Below, one piece after another: positions 1-8,726 of a stretch of DNA of 64,000 nt (the stretch's first letter is position 1; the number at the start of each line of letters is the position of its first letter). This stretch comes from Aquilonibacter sp963703325 (GTDB taxonomy: Bacteria > Vulcanimicrobiota > Vulcanimicrobiia > Vulcanimicrobiales > Vulcanimicrobiaceae). Position numbers and translations under genes: made by a program. Location: NCBI GenBank assembly GCA_963703325.1, contig OY969805.1, positions 1,240,001 through 1,304,000 of the forward strand, given 5' to 3'. The notes under the pieces were generated by a model. The model saw nothing but the letters and a program-made list of their open reading frames with translations, had not been told where the DNA came from and did no database searches.

Positions 1-2
1 AC

Positions 3-3000
3 ACGCTCGTCGACGTGACCACCGATAAAGTTGACGTCGAGGTTCCGGCGACGGCCGCGGGCGTGATCACGCAACTGTTCGGCAAAGAGGGTGACACCGT
101 CGCCGTCGGTGCGACGCTGGCCGAAATCGACACGTCCAAAAATGGCGCGGCCGCTACCAACACGCCCGCCGCTGCGGCGCCGGCGAAGACCAACGGGAAG
201 ACCGCTGCCGCTGCGCCCGCACCGGCTGCGCCGCCTGCTCCTAAGGGTGAACCAAAAATCGTTGCGGTGACGCTGCCCGAAATGGGCGAGTCGGTCACCG
301 AAGGTTCGATCGTTGAGTTTCGCGTCAAGCCCGGGCAGCCGGTAAATGAAGGCGACGCGATCGTCGACGTGACGACCGACAAGGTCGACGTCGAAGTGCC
401 GGCGACCGCAACCGGCGTTGTCACGCAGCTCTTCGGTAAGGCGGGTGATACGATCGCCGTCGGCGCGAAGCTTGCTGAAATCGACGCGAGTGCTTCCATC
501 GCTGTCATCCCGAGCGCGCCGAAAGCTGACATTGTCATCCCGAGCGTAGCGCAGGGAACGCCAAGCGTTCCCCAGCGTAGTCGAGGGACGGGCGAGATCT
601 CTGCGTCGCATCAAGCGCGCCGCGTGGCAAATAAACTCGAGCTGGATCTCTCGTCGATTCACGGTTCGGGGCCTAATGGTTTGATTTTGCGAAGCGACGT
701 GTCGTCGCAAGCAAACGGCGCGCGCAAACTCAGCGCAATGCCGGCGTCGAATGTTCCGCCGTTGCCGGCGCCGCCGGCCGGTGCGAAGCTCACCCCGCTC
801 AAAGGCCCGGCAGCCGCGCTTACCGGTTACATGGAGCAGTCGCTGACGATCCCGACCGCGACGAGTTTTCGCTCGCTGCCGGTCGACGTGCTCGACGCGC
901 GCCGCAAAGAACTCAACAACGCGATCAAAGCCGCGGGACGCAGCGAAAAAGTTTCGTTCACACATATCATCGCGTATGCATTGGTGCGCGCGGCAAACGA
1001 GATGCCGTTCATCACCTACAGCTTCCGCCGCGATGAAAGTGGCGCGCCGCAGCGTCTAGAACCCGGTATTCATCTCGGCCTCGCGGTCGATTCTGAACGC
1101 AAAGACGGCACCCGCTTCCTGATCGTGCCGGTGATCAAGAACGCCAACGCCCTCGACTTCGCCGGTTTTTATAATAAATATCAGGAGCTGGTCACCAAAG
1201 CGCGTGACAATAAGCTCGTTGCTGACGATCTGCAAGGCGCGTCGTTCACACTGACCAACCCGGGCGGCATTGGTACGGTTGCCTCAGTGCCGCGTTTGCT
1301 CGTCGGTCAAGGCGCGATTCTCGCGACCGGCGCGATCGGCTATCCGCCGGGATTCCAAAGCGCATCGGAACCGGCACTGCGTCAACTCGGCGTCAGCAAA
1401 GTGATGCAGATGACGAGCACCTACGATCATCGCGTCATTCAAGGGGCGCAATCAGGTGAATATCTGCGCCGCGTTGACCAGATGCTGCAAGGCGCGGACA
1501 ATTTCTACGAAACGCTCTTCTCGCAACTCGGACAGACTTTACCGCTCAAAGCTGAAGCTTTGCCCGTTAAAGTCGCGACTGCGTCGCTGGACTCTGCCAC
1601 TGCCCCGGCGCAGTCCGATGAAATGTTGCGCGCGGTCGCGGCCGCGATGGCGATTGTCTCCGGCTATCGCACGCATGGGCATCTGGCCGCGCATCTCGAT
1701 CCGCTTGGCTCGGAACCGGTCGGCGATCCCAAACTCGATCCCGCCAGCTACGGCCTTACACCGTCGCTGCAAGCGGCGATTCCCGCATCGGTGCTGCACG
1801 TGCACGTGCCGGGTGCAACGCTCGCCGACGTGCTGCCGAAGTTGCGTGAGATCTATAGCTCGACGATCGCCTATGAGTTCGAACATATCTCGAATACCGA
1901 GCAACGCCGCTGGCTGCGCGAAACGATCGAGAGCGGCGCCTACAAGATTGCGCACTCGCCCAAACGCCAGATTCGCTTCCTACAGCGTTTGACCAAAGGC
2001 GAAGTGTTCGAGCGCTTCATTCGCAAGACGTTCCTTGGACAGAAGAGCTTCTCGGGCGAAGGGCTCGACGTCATGGTGCCGATGCTCGAGGAAGCGCTCG
2101 AGATGCTGGTCGACGAGGATACGCCCAATGCCGTGATCGGCATGGCGCACCGCGGCCGCTTGAGCGTGATCGCGCACGTCGTCAACATGCCGTACGAGGA
2201 ACTGCTGGGCGAGTTCGAGGCAGCGCACCAGCGCGGCGACGTCACCAGCGATAACGACGTGACCGGCGACGTGAAGTACCACCACGGCGCAACCGGCGTC
2301 TACAACACCAGCAGCGGCAAGCAGATCATGGTGACGCTGCAGCACAATCCAAGCCACCTCGAAGCCGTCGATCCGGTCGTCGAGGGGCGCACGCGCGCGC
2401 TGCAGACCGATCACAGCAATCCGATGCCGGTACAAGACGTGCGCAAAGCGGCCCCCATTCTCATTCACGGCGATGCGGCGTTCACCGGACAAGGCATCAT
2501 CTCTGAAGTCTTCAATCTGCAGTCGCTCCCGGGTTACGCAACCGGCGGTACGCTGCACATCATCGCGAACAACCAAATCGGCTTCACCACCGATACGCGC
2601 GACTCGCGCTCGACGCGGTATGCGTCGGATCTCGCCAAGGGTTTCGATGCGCCGATCATCCACGTCAACGCCGATGACGTCGACGCGTGCATTTCGGCGG
2701 TGCGTTTGGCCGAGGAGTTCCGCAAGCGGTTCGCGCGCGACGTGGTGATCGATCTGATCGGCTATCGCCGGTTCGGCCACAACGAGCAAGACGAGCCCGC
2801 GTACACCCAGCCGTCGATGTATGAAAAGATCAAGTCGCATCCGACCGCCCGCGAGCTGTTCGCCAACAAGCTGATCGCCCAAGGTGTCATCACCGCCGAA
2901 GAGGCGAACGAGATGGTCGCCGAGTCGACGGCTCGTTTGCAAGAAGCCTACAAGAGCGTCAAGGAATCGCATAGTGGGAGCATGATCGAGAAGATCTCGC

Positions 3001-3305
3001 AGTCCGCGCCGTTTCCGACGGCGACACTCGTGCCGGTCGACAAGAACCAACTGCTCGTGTGGTCGAACGATCTGGTCAGCGTGCCCGAAGGCTTTGCGGT
3101 CAACAAGAAGCTGCTTACGCAATTCGAACGGCGCCGCGCGACGATTGCCGAGAAGGGTCTCGTCGATTGGGGCATGGCCGAGGCGTTGGCATTTCAGCTC
3201 GCTGCTCGCGTCGGGGGTGCCGATTCGCATCACCGGCCAGGACACCGAGCGCGGCACATTCAGTCATCGGCATGCAGTGCTGCACGATCCGACGAGCAAC
3301 GGTGA
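3..3305 (+). CDS. 2-oxoglutarate dehydrogenase E2-E1 fusion, 5'-partial, frameshifted
   Basis: Runs in from the left edge; the frame is already open at base 3. Counting from the GTG at 15: end of one lipoyl domain (TTDKVDVEVP, lipoyl Lys at residue 5), a second lipoyl domain (about 80-155, Lys123), a low-complexity linker, a subunit-binding domain (about 195-230), an acyltransferase domain (about 265-500, DHRVIQG, His472), then the thiamine-dependent E1 domain from about 538 (MAHRGRLSV, GHNEQDEP). It should convert 2-oxoglutarate to succinyl-CoA in the TCA cycle. Fused E2-E1 is known from actinobacterial Kgd, which lacks lipoyl domains; here they are present. Homology leaves this frame at 3192-3195 and resumes in frame 1, so residues after about 1060 are out of frame. 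Confidence 0.9.
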   Translation, partial: TLVDVTTDKVDVEVPATAAGVITQLFGKEGDTVAVGATLAEIDTSKNGAAATNTPAAAAPAKTNGKTAAAAPAPAAPPAPKGEPKIVAVTLPEMGESVTEGSIVEFRVKPGQPVNEGDAIVDVTTDKVDVEVPATATGVVTQLFGKAGDTIAVGAKLAEIDASASIAVIPSAPKADIVIPSVAQGTPSVPQRSRGTGEISASHQARRVANKLELDLSSIHGSGPNGLILRSDVSSQANGARKLSAMPASNVPPLPAPPAGAKLTPLKGPAAALTGYMEQSLTIPTATSFRSLPVDVLDARRKELNNAIKAAGRSEKVSFTHIIAYALVRAANEMPFITYSFRRDESGAPQRLEPGIHLGLAVDSERKDGTRFLIVPVIKNANALDFAGFYNKYQELVTKARDNKLVADDLQGASFTLTNPGGIGTVASVPRLLVGQGAILATGAIGYPPGFQSASEPALRQLGVSKVMQMTSTYDHRVIQGAQSGEYLRRVDQMLQGADNFYETLFSQLGQTLPLKAEALPVKVATASLDSATAPAQSDEMLRAVAAAMAIVSGYRTHGHLAAHLDPLGSEPVGDPKLDPASYGLTPSLQAAIPASVLHVHVPGATLADVLPKLREIYSSTIAYEFEHISNTEQRRWLRETIESGAYKIAHSPKRQIRFLQRLTKGEVFERFIRKTFLGQKSFSGEGLDVMVPMLEEALEMLVDEDTPNAVIGMAHRGRLSVIAHVVNMPYEELLGEFEAAHQRGDVTSDNDVTGDVKYHHGATGVYNTSSGKQIMVTLQHNPSHLEAVDPVVEGRTRALQTDHSNPMPVQDVRKAAPILIHGDAAFTGQGIISEVFNLQSLPGYATGGTLHIIANNQIGFTTDTRDSRSTRYASDLAKGFDAPIIHVNADDVDACISAVRLAEEFRKRFARDVVIDLIGYRRFGHNEQDEPAYTQPSMYEKIKSHPTARELFANKLIAQGVITAEEANEMVAESTARLQEAYKSVKESHSGSMIEKISQSAPFPTATLVPVDKNQLLVWSNDLVSVPEGFAVNKKLLTQFERRRATIAEKGLVDWGMAEALAFQLAARVGGADSHHRPGHRARHIQSSACSAARSDEQR

Positions 3306-4191
3306 ATACATTCCGCTCCAACACCTCGCCGCCGCGAAGGCGAGCTTTGAGATTCACAACTCACCGCTCTCGGAATACGCCTGCGTCGGTTTCGAATACG
3401 GCTACGCGGCGGCCGTGCCGAAATCGCTCGTTTTGTGGGAAGCGCAGTTCGGCGACTTCGTCAACGGCGCGCAGATCATCATCGATCAGTTCATCGCCGC
3501 CGGCCAAGCGAAGTGGGGCCAGACTTCGCGCTTGACGTTGCTCTTGCCGCACGGTTACGAAGGCCAAGGCCCGGAACACTCAAGCGCGCGGCTCGAGCGT
3601 TTCCTACAGCTCGCCGCCGAAGGCAATCTGCGCGTTGCGTATCCGTCAAATGCCGGCAACTACTATCATCTGTTACGCCAGCAGGCGAGCTCGCTCAATC
3701 CGGTGCCGCTCGTAGTCATGACGCCGAAGTCACTGCTGCGCGCGGAAGCGGCATCGGGTTCGATCGACGATATGGCGACCTGCGCGTTCAAGGCGGTCAT
3801 CGACGATCCCAACGTGACCAACAAGACGAAGATCGAGCGCATTTTGCTCTGCTCGGGCAAGATCTACTACGATCTGATCGCATCGGAACTCTATCCGAAG
3901 ATGAAAAAGACGGCGATCGTGCGCATCGAGCTGCTCTCGCCGATGCCGTCCGAAGAGATCAACGCGCTGCTCGACACCTACCCGAACTTGAAGTCGCTGG
4001 TGTGGGTGCAAGAGGAGCCGAAAAACATGGGCGCGCGGGCCTACGCGCGGCGGCGTCTGCTCGAGAAGTTGCGCAAGCCGCTCGACATCGGCTACGCCGG
4101 TCGCGGCTATCGTGCCTCCCCTTCGGAAGGCTACCCCGGGGCGCACGCGGTCGAACAAGAGCGTGTCGTCAAGCTCGCCCTGACCGAGTAA
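3196..4191 (+). CDS. C-terminal part of the E1 domain of the same 2-oxoglutarate dehydrogenase
   Basis: Frame 1 is open from about 3094, but homology starts at 3196: SSLLASGVPIRITGQDTERG followed by TFSHRHAVLHD, the conserved second half of E1, then the Transket_pyr segment and the E1 C-terminal domain (WVQEEPKNMGA, AHAVEQERVVKLAL). It joins seamlessly to the upstream frame if one t of the ttt at 3192-3194 is removed, giving AEALAF-SSLLASG. It lacks a thiamine-diphosphate site of its own, so a separate product would probably be inactive. No convincing start codon or ribosome binding site marks it as an independent gene. An indel in the assembly or a real frameshift mutation are both possible. 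Confidence 0.85.
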   Translation, partial: SSLLASGVPIRITGQDTERGTFSHRHAVLHDPTSNGEYIPLQHLAAAKASFEIHNSPLSEYACVGFEYGYAAAVPKSLVLWEAQFGDFVNGAQIIIDQFIAAGQAKWGQTSRLTLLLPHGYEGQGPEHSSARLERFLQLAAEGNLRVAYPSNAGNYYHLLRQQASSLNPVPLVVMTPKSLLRAEAASGSIDDMATCAFKAVIDDPNVTNKTKIERILLCSGKIYYDLIASELYPKMKKTAIVRIELLSPMPSEEINALLDTYPNLKSLVWVQEEPKNMGARAYARRRLLEKLRKPLDIGYAGRGYRASPSEGYPGAHAVEQERVVKLALTE

Positions 4192-4198
4192 CGGTCGC

Positions 4199-4957
4199 AT
4201 GCTCGAGCACGCGCTGATTTTCGAGAGTTCTCTCGTGCGCATTAGCGACGTGCACTGCCGTGCAGATAAAGGCGGCTGCGGCGACGTCGAGTGTGAAACC
4301 TCGCCGCGTCTCGTACTACCGCGGCATGGCGCGTTCGCGTATCATTTCTCACCGCGCGACGAAGTCGTCGCCGATGCCAATACGGCGATCGCACTGCATC
4401 CGCAGATGGAATTCAAAATCAGCCATCCGATCGACGGTGGCGACTGCTGTACGGTGTTCGAATTTGCCGATGATGCATTGCTCGGGTCGATGCGCGGCGC
4501 GGTGAGCACGACGGCTCAAGCCGCCTTCGCCGCAAGGCTGGCGCGAATCAGCGCCGCCTCGAGCGGGACGCTCGCGATCGAGGAAGCCGTTGTGGCGTGC
4601 GTGGACACGTTGCTCCCCATGCCGGCGAGAACGCGCAGTCCCATCGTCGAGCGGGCGAAAGCGATCATCGCGCGGGACCCGTTCGACGATCGAGCCCTCG
4701 CCGACATTGCCCGAGACACCGGCGCGTCGCCCTACCACCTTACGCGCGCGTTTCGCCGTGCAACGGGGCTCTCGTTGCACGCCTATCGGATGCAGTTGCG
4801 GCTGCAGCGCGGGCTCGAGCGTGCGAATGCCGGCGAACCACTGGCGCGCGTCGCGGTCGACTGCGGCTTTGCCCACCACAGCCACTTTACCGCGGCGTTC
4901 CGCAAGCACTTCGGGGCGATCCCGTCGCAACTGCGCAAGATTTCGATAGCCTCATAG
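4199..4957 (+). CDS. AraC-family transcriptional regulator
   Basis: 252 residues. The C-terminal 100 carry two helix-turn-helix motifs: the first around DIARDTGASPYHLTRAFRRA, the second ending VDCGFAHHSHFTAAFRKHFG, which is the AraC/XylS signature. The N-terminal half (about 1-130) looks like a small cupin-like sensing domain, as in many short AraC regulators. It begins 7 nt after the stop of the 2-oxoglutarate dehydrogenase gene and could be co-transcribed with it. Its target is unknown; the SRPBCC and remnant genes just downstream are candidates. Confidence 0.85.
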   Translation: MLEHALIFESSLVRISDVHCRADKGGCGDVECETSPRLVLPRHGAFAYHFSPRDEVVADANTAIALHPQMEFKISHPIDGGDCCTVFEFADDALLGSMRGAVSTTAQAAFAARLARISAASSGTLAIEEAVVACVDTLLPMPARTRSPIVERAKAIIARDPFDDRALADIARDTGASPYHLTRAFRRATGLSLHAYRMQLRLQRGLERANAGEPLARVAVDCGFAHHSHFTAAFRKHFGAIPSQLRKISIAS

Positions 4958-4982
4958 CCATTGCGCGTGTGAGGATGAGCAC

Positions 4983-5145
4983 ATGCTGCAAACGGAATCG
5001 ACCTTTCTTGCGGCGCTCGCATCCGACGGTCCAGATCTTTTCGGAAATCGAGCGCGACTCGTTCCGTTGGCGCGGTGAGGTTTCGAAAAGCAACGGCCTC
5101 ACCTGGACGCCGTATGAAGAGATGAGGTTGACACGCCGTGGCTAG
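4983..5145 (+). pseudogene. Remnant of a small gene (N-terminal and C-terminal pieces in different frames)
   Basis: The ATG at 4983 opens a 31-residue frame (MLQTESTFLAALASDGPDLF...) that stops at about 5078. An overlapping frame gives SEIERDSFRWRGEVS followed by TWTPYEEMRLTRRG and stops at 5145. Phrases like DSFRWRGEVS and TW.L.EEM..RR recall the C-terminus of DUF1579/lipocalin-like proteins of about 150 residues. I infer an internal deletion plus frameshift left both ends of such a gene. The similarity is from memory and weak. Confidence 0.3.
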
Positions 5146-5527
5146 CATTCGCAAAGAGATCATCCTCGACCGAAGCGCTGCTGACGTATGGGAGGTAATC
5201 CGCGACGTCGGTGCGGCGCATACCCGGCTCTTTCCGGGCGTGCTGAGCGAGTCGCGCCTTGAGGGTGACGTGCGCGTCGCGACGTTTGCAAACGGACTGA
5301 CCGTGCGCGAGCCGATCGTGAGCATCGACGACGAGCAGATGCGGTTCGCGTGGGCCGCGGTCGGCGGACGCGCGACGCATTACAACGCCTCGCTGCAAGT
5401 TTTTGCCAACGGTAGCGGCAGCCGAGTTGTGTGGATCGGCGACTTCTTGCCGAACGAGCTTGCCGGAACGATCGACGGACTGATGACCGCGGGAAGCGCG
5501 GCGATGAAGGCCGCGCTCGATCGATAA
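5138..5527 (+). CDS. SRPBCC (START/polyketide-cyclase-like) family protein
   Basis: 129 residues with a GTG start. The N-terminus SIRKEIILDRSAADVWEVIRD is typical of the helix-grip fold: first strand, then the A..VW.V..D helix. The C-terminus has the long closing helix (GTIDGLMTAGSAAMKAALDR). The family binds hydrophobic ligands in a central cavity; substrate and role here are unknown. No signal peptide, so probably cytosolic. It follows the AraC regulator on the same strand and converges with the prolyl oligopeptidase gene 3 nt away. Confidence 0.75.
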   Translation: MASIRKEIILDRSAADVWEVIRDVGAAHTRLFPGVLSESRLEGDVRVATFANGLTVREPIVSIDDEQMRFAWAAVGGRATHYNASLQVFANGSGSRVVWIGDFLPNELAGTIDGLMTAGSAAMKAALDR

Positions 5528-5530
5528 CGT

Positions 5531-7702
5531 CTACTCCATTAATTTCATCGTGAAATAGGTCCACTCGAGCGCCGAAGTGTGCGCCGACTCCTTGAGGTTA
5601 GCGCCCGAACCGTGGCCGCCTTCGGTGACTTCATAGAAGAGATACGGCACGTCCATCGCCGCGAGCTTGGCGGCGAATTTGCGTGCGTGCTGCGGTCCGA
5701 CGCGATCGTCTTTCGTCGTCGTCCAGATGAAAGGCTCGGGGTAGGCGACGCCCGCCTTGAGATTGTTGTAGGGCGAATGTGCTTCCCAGAACGCTTTTTC
5801 GGCCGGAACCGAGACGCTGCCGTATTCTCCGACCCACGATGCGCCGGCTTGAATCTTCTCAAAGCGGAGCATATCGAGCAGCGGTACCTGGATGTCGACC
5901 GCGTTCCACTCGTCGGGATGTTCGGTGAACTCAACGCCCATTAGCAACCCGCCGTTCGACCCGCCTTGAATGCCCAGCCGGCGCGGCGAGGTGATCTTGC
6001 GCGCGATCAAATCCTGCGCGACCGCGTAAAAGTCGTCGTAGGCACGCTGACGGTTGGTCTTCAGCGCCGCATCATGCCACGCGGGTCCGAATTCGCCGCC
6101 GCCGCGGATGTTGGCAAGCACGAACGTGCCGCCGCGCTCGAGCCACAGCTTGCCAAGCATACCCGAGTAGTACGGCGTTTCGGAAATTTGGAAGCCGCCG
6201 TAGGCATAGAGCACGGTCGGATTCGTGCCGTCGAGCGGCATGTTCTTCGGGTGCACGATGAAATAGGGGATCTTGGTTCCGTCCGCCGAGGTCGCCTCAT
6301 GCTGCTCGACGATGTCGTTCGACGCGTCGAAGAGTGCGGGAAGCGCTTTGACCTGCGCCACCGCGGCGGTGGCCGCGTTGACCGACCAGAGGGTGGTCGG
6401 CGTTACGAAGCTCGCGAGATTGACATACGCCGTATTGTTCCGGGTGTTGGTGTCGATGATGTTGATCGAGGCGTTGTCAGCAAGATCGAGCCGCTTTGAG
6501 GTCCACGTACCGCCGGGGCCGGGCGTGAAGACAAACGCGCGCCCACGCACGTTCTGGTAGATCGTCACGAGGAGGTGTGCCCGCGTGGCGGACACGCCTT
6601 CAATCGATTCACGCGGTCCGGGGGCGTAGATCAGCACCGGCGAGAGATGCGCAGGATCGGCTTTTGCCGCTGCTGCGTCGATGGCGACCAGTGAACCTTG
6701 GGTAAAATGTTTGCCTGCGACGTCCCAATCCTGATTGAGCGAGAGGATCAGCCGATTGTCGAGGAGGTCTTGGAAGTTGACTTTCTCGGGCGTTGCCAGC
6801 TGCTTCAGGCCGGAGGGCGTAACGATGTAGTCTCGCGACGTAAAGAACGTCACGCCGCGATCGATCAGCGAGACACTGTGGCCGGTGCCATCGTTGAGCG
6901 TCATCGGATTGACCGACACGTCGCTTTTCTCACCGCGGAAGATTTCAACCGCACTCGAGAGCGGCTGCCCGCGGCGCAGACGCTTGACGATATACGGATA
7001 GCCCGAAGCGGTGAGGTCGCCGGGTGTCCACTCGCGCGCGACCAGGATCGCGTTCGGGTTTTCCCACGCGACGTTCTGCTTGCTGCGCGGCAGGTTGAAG
7101 CCGCCGCTCACGAAGGCGCCTTTGGCGAGGTCGAACTCGCGCACCGTATCGGCATCTTCGCCGCCGTTGGACAGCGCGATCAAGCAACGCGTTTCGGCCG
7201 GCCAGTCGCACTGCGCACCGTGCCACACCCAGTTCGCATTTTCTGCGGTGCTGACCGCATCCAAATCGAGCACGGTGGTCCACGCCGGCGCCGACGACAC
7301 GTAACTTGCGGGCGTCGTACGGCGCCAAATCCCGCGAACGTGCGCATCGTCTTGCCAGAAGTTGTAGATCTGGCCATCAAGCGTGCGCGGATACGGGATT
7401 CGGCTCTTCGACTGTGCCACTTGCAGCGCATTCGCGTAGAGGTCCTGGTAGTGCGAGTCCCCTTCGAGCACTGGTAACGTCTTGGCGTTTTGTTCTTTGA
7501 CCCACGCCATCGCTCGCGCGCCGTCTTTATTCTCGAGCCACAGGTAGGGATCGGTCCCGTCGGGAGTGGTTGGCGGTGCTTTGGCTACCGTCGTTTGTGC
7601 TGCATACGCCGACTGCGCTTGCGCGGGCAGCAGACTGCTTTGGGTAATTAGAAGCGCGCCAAAAACCGATACACTACCTAGGGATCGAAGAGTGAAATTC
7701 AC
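5531..7702 (-). CDS. Secreted prolyl oligopeptidase family serine peptidase (S9A)
   Basis: 723 residues from a GTG at 7702 preceded by AAGGAG (7709-7714 on the complement); the frame is open further upstream but that part reads as noise. A signal peptide (about 1-33) ends near PAQAQSAYA. Next comes the seven-bladed propeller region starting DPYLWLENKDGARAMAWV, then the alpha/beta-hydrolase domain with the nucleophile motif GGSNGGLLMG, the Asp in TTTKDDRVGP and the His in EVTEGGHGSG. It should cleave short proline-containing peptides outside the cytoplasm. It shares a 73-bp divergent promoter region with the SCP2 gene. Confidence 0.92.
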   Translation of the reverse strand: MNFTLRSLGSVSVFGALLITQSSLLPAQAQSAYAAQTTVAKAPPTTPDGTDPYLWLENKDGARAMAWVKEQNAKTLPVLEGDSHYQDLYANALQVAQSKSRIPYPRTLDGQIYNFWQDDAHVRGIWRRTTPASYVSSAPAWTTVLDLDAVSTAENANWVWHGAQCDWPAETRCLIALSNGGEDADTVREFDLAKGAFVSGGFNLPRSKQNVAWENPNAILVAREWTPGDLTASGYPYIVKRLRRGQPLSSAVEIFRGEKSDVSVNPMTLNDGTGHSVSLIDRGVTFFTSRDYIVTPSGLKQLATPEKVNFQDLLDNRLILSLNQDWDVAGKHFTQGSLVAIDAAAAKADPAHLSPVLIYAPGPRESIEGVSATRAHLLVTIYQNVRGRAFVFTPGPGGTWTSKRLDLADNASINIIDTNTRNNTAYVNLASFVTPTTLWSVNAATAAVAQVKALPALFDASNDIVEQHEATSADGTKIPYFIVHPKNMPLDGTNPTVLYAYGGFQISETPYYSGMLGKLWLERGGTFVLANIRGGGEFGPAWHDAALKTNRQRAYDDFYAVAQDLIARKITSPRRLGIQGGSNGGLLMGVEFTEHPDEWNAVDIQVPLLDMLRFEKIQAGASWVGEYGSVSVPAEKAFWEAHSPYNNLKAGVAYPEPFIWTTTKDDRVGPQHARKFAAKLAAMDVPYLFYEVTEGGHGSGANLKESAHTSALEWTYFTMKLME

Positions 7703-7775
7703 GCCGGTCTCCTTCCACGTACTCAGGAGGGGTGCGTACGTTCGTGGATACGTCGTTCCCTTTTGAGGAGGCGCA

Positions 7776-8177
7776 GTGGCTGTATTCCGGGATAGTGCGC
7801 ATGCACGCGAAGTGCTCGAAGCGTTCTTCAAATATGAAGCGACGGTTGACGATCCGTTCTTCGGCGGGAATGGCGTCGTTATCGCGTACACGTTGAAAGA
7901 TCCGGTCATTCGGATCGTGCTCGATACAACGCGCAAGCCTGAGCCGGGGCATCGATACGACGTCTACGTCGACGATCCGAGTGCGCCCAAACCGACGGTG
8001 GAACTCTTCATGCGCGCCGACACCTTCGACGCGCTCTATCGCGGCGAAATGTCGCCGAGCGCGCTGATGACCGGGCGTGCCAAGGCCGAAGGCGATCTTG
8101 CCGCCTCGATGCGTCTATTGCCCGCGATGGCACGGGCGATTCCGCGTTATAAGAAGTACCGCGAAGAGCACGGTTAA
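7776..8177 (+). CDS. SCP2 sterol-binding-like protein
   Basis: 133 residues, GTG start with GAGGAGG 4-10 nt upstream. The sequence fits the SCP-2 fold: a central sheet (VIRIVLDTTRKPEPGHRYDV), then VELFMRADTFDALYRGEMSP and LMTGRAKAEGDLAASMRLLP, the usual place of the GK(L/I)K.(G)(D) segment that closes the lipid pocket. The family binds acyl chains or sterol-like lipids; the ligand is unknown here. No signal peptide. Convergent with the LOG-family gene, overlapping by 4 nt. Confidence 0.75.
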   Translation: MAVFRDSAHAREVLEAFFKYEATVDDPFFGGNGVVIAYTLKDPVIRIVLDTTRKPEPGHRYDVYVDDPSAPKPTVELFMRADTFDALYRGEMSPSALMTGRAKAEGDLAASMRLLPAMARAIPRYKKYREEHG

Positions 8178-8710
8178 AGCGCCATTACCCCAAGCAAATC
8201 GTCGATCGCGCTTGCACTGACGAAGAGCTTGCGGCCGTCGGACGCAACAAACCCTTCGGACCGCATGCGCTCGTAGAGCGCGAGCAGATCGTCGTAGTAG
8301 CCGTCGCTATTGAGTAATCCGATCGGCTTGTCGTGAATACGCAGTTGTCGCCAGGTCAGAATCTCGTGGAACTCGTCCATTGTGCCGTAGCCGCCGGGCA
8401 GTGCGATGAATCCATCGCTCAGATCGGCCATCAGCGCTTTGCGTTCGTGCATGCTATCGACGACACGTAAGTCTTTCACGCCGGCGTGCGCAATCTCGTC
8501 GCCGGCAAGATCGCGCGGGATGACGCCGATCACTTCACCCCCAAGCGCGAGCATCGCGTCGGCGAGCGATCCCATGAGGCCCACCCGTCCGCCGCCGTAG
8601 ACGATGCCGAAGCCACGGTCGAACACGGCGCGCGCAATCTCGCGAGCCAGCGCACGATAGCGCGCGTTCGTGCCGGCGTGCGCGCCGCAGAAGATACAGA
8701 GTCGGCCCAT
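8174..8710 (-). CDS. LOG-family (TIGR00730) nucleoside-5'-monophosphate phosphoribohydrolase
   Basis: 178 residues from the ATG at 8710 (MGRLCIFCGAHAG), the family's usual N-terminus; longer starts are possible (8728, 8896). Rossmann-like motifs: IVYGGGRVGLMGSLADA and the active-site PGGYGTMDEF with conserved Arg and Glu. Family members split the ribose-base bond of cytokinin- or purine-type nucleotides; many bacterial ones act in nucleotide salvage. Its start codon overlaps the possible starts of the divergent SUI1-like gene. Confidence 0.88.
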   Translation of the reverse strand: MGRLCIFCGAHAGTNARYRALAREIARAVFDRGFGIVYGGGRVGLMGSLADAMLALGGEVIGVIPRDLAGDEIAHAGVKDLRVVDSMHERKALMADLSDGFIALPGGYGTMDEFHEILTWRQLRIHDKPIGLLNSDGYYDDLLALYERMRSEGFVASDGRKLFVSASAIDDLLGVMAL

Positions 8711-8726
8711 GCGAAAGAGTCTTTGC

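Noticed and set aside
3185..3200. Programmed frameshift for the E2-E1 fusion
   Set aside because: TTT CAG is not a known slippery heptamer and no stimulatory hairpin or Shine-Dalgarno-like element stands out; plain indel is simpler.
1980..3257. 425-residue open frame on the minus strand under the E1 domain
   Set aside because: Lies wholly inside the conserved E1 gene and reads as His/Arg/Asp-rich noise with no family features; high-GC antisense shadow.
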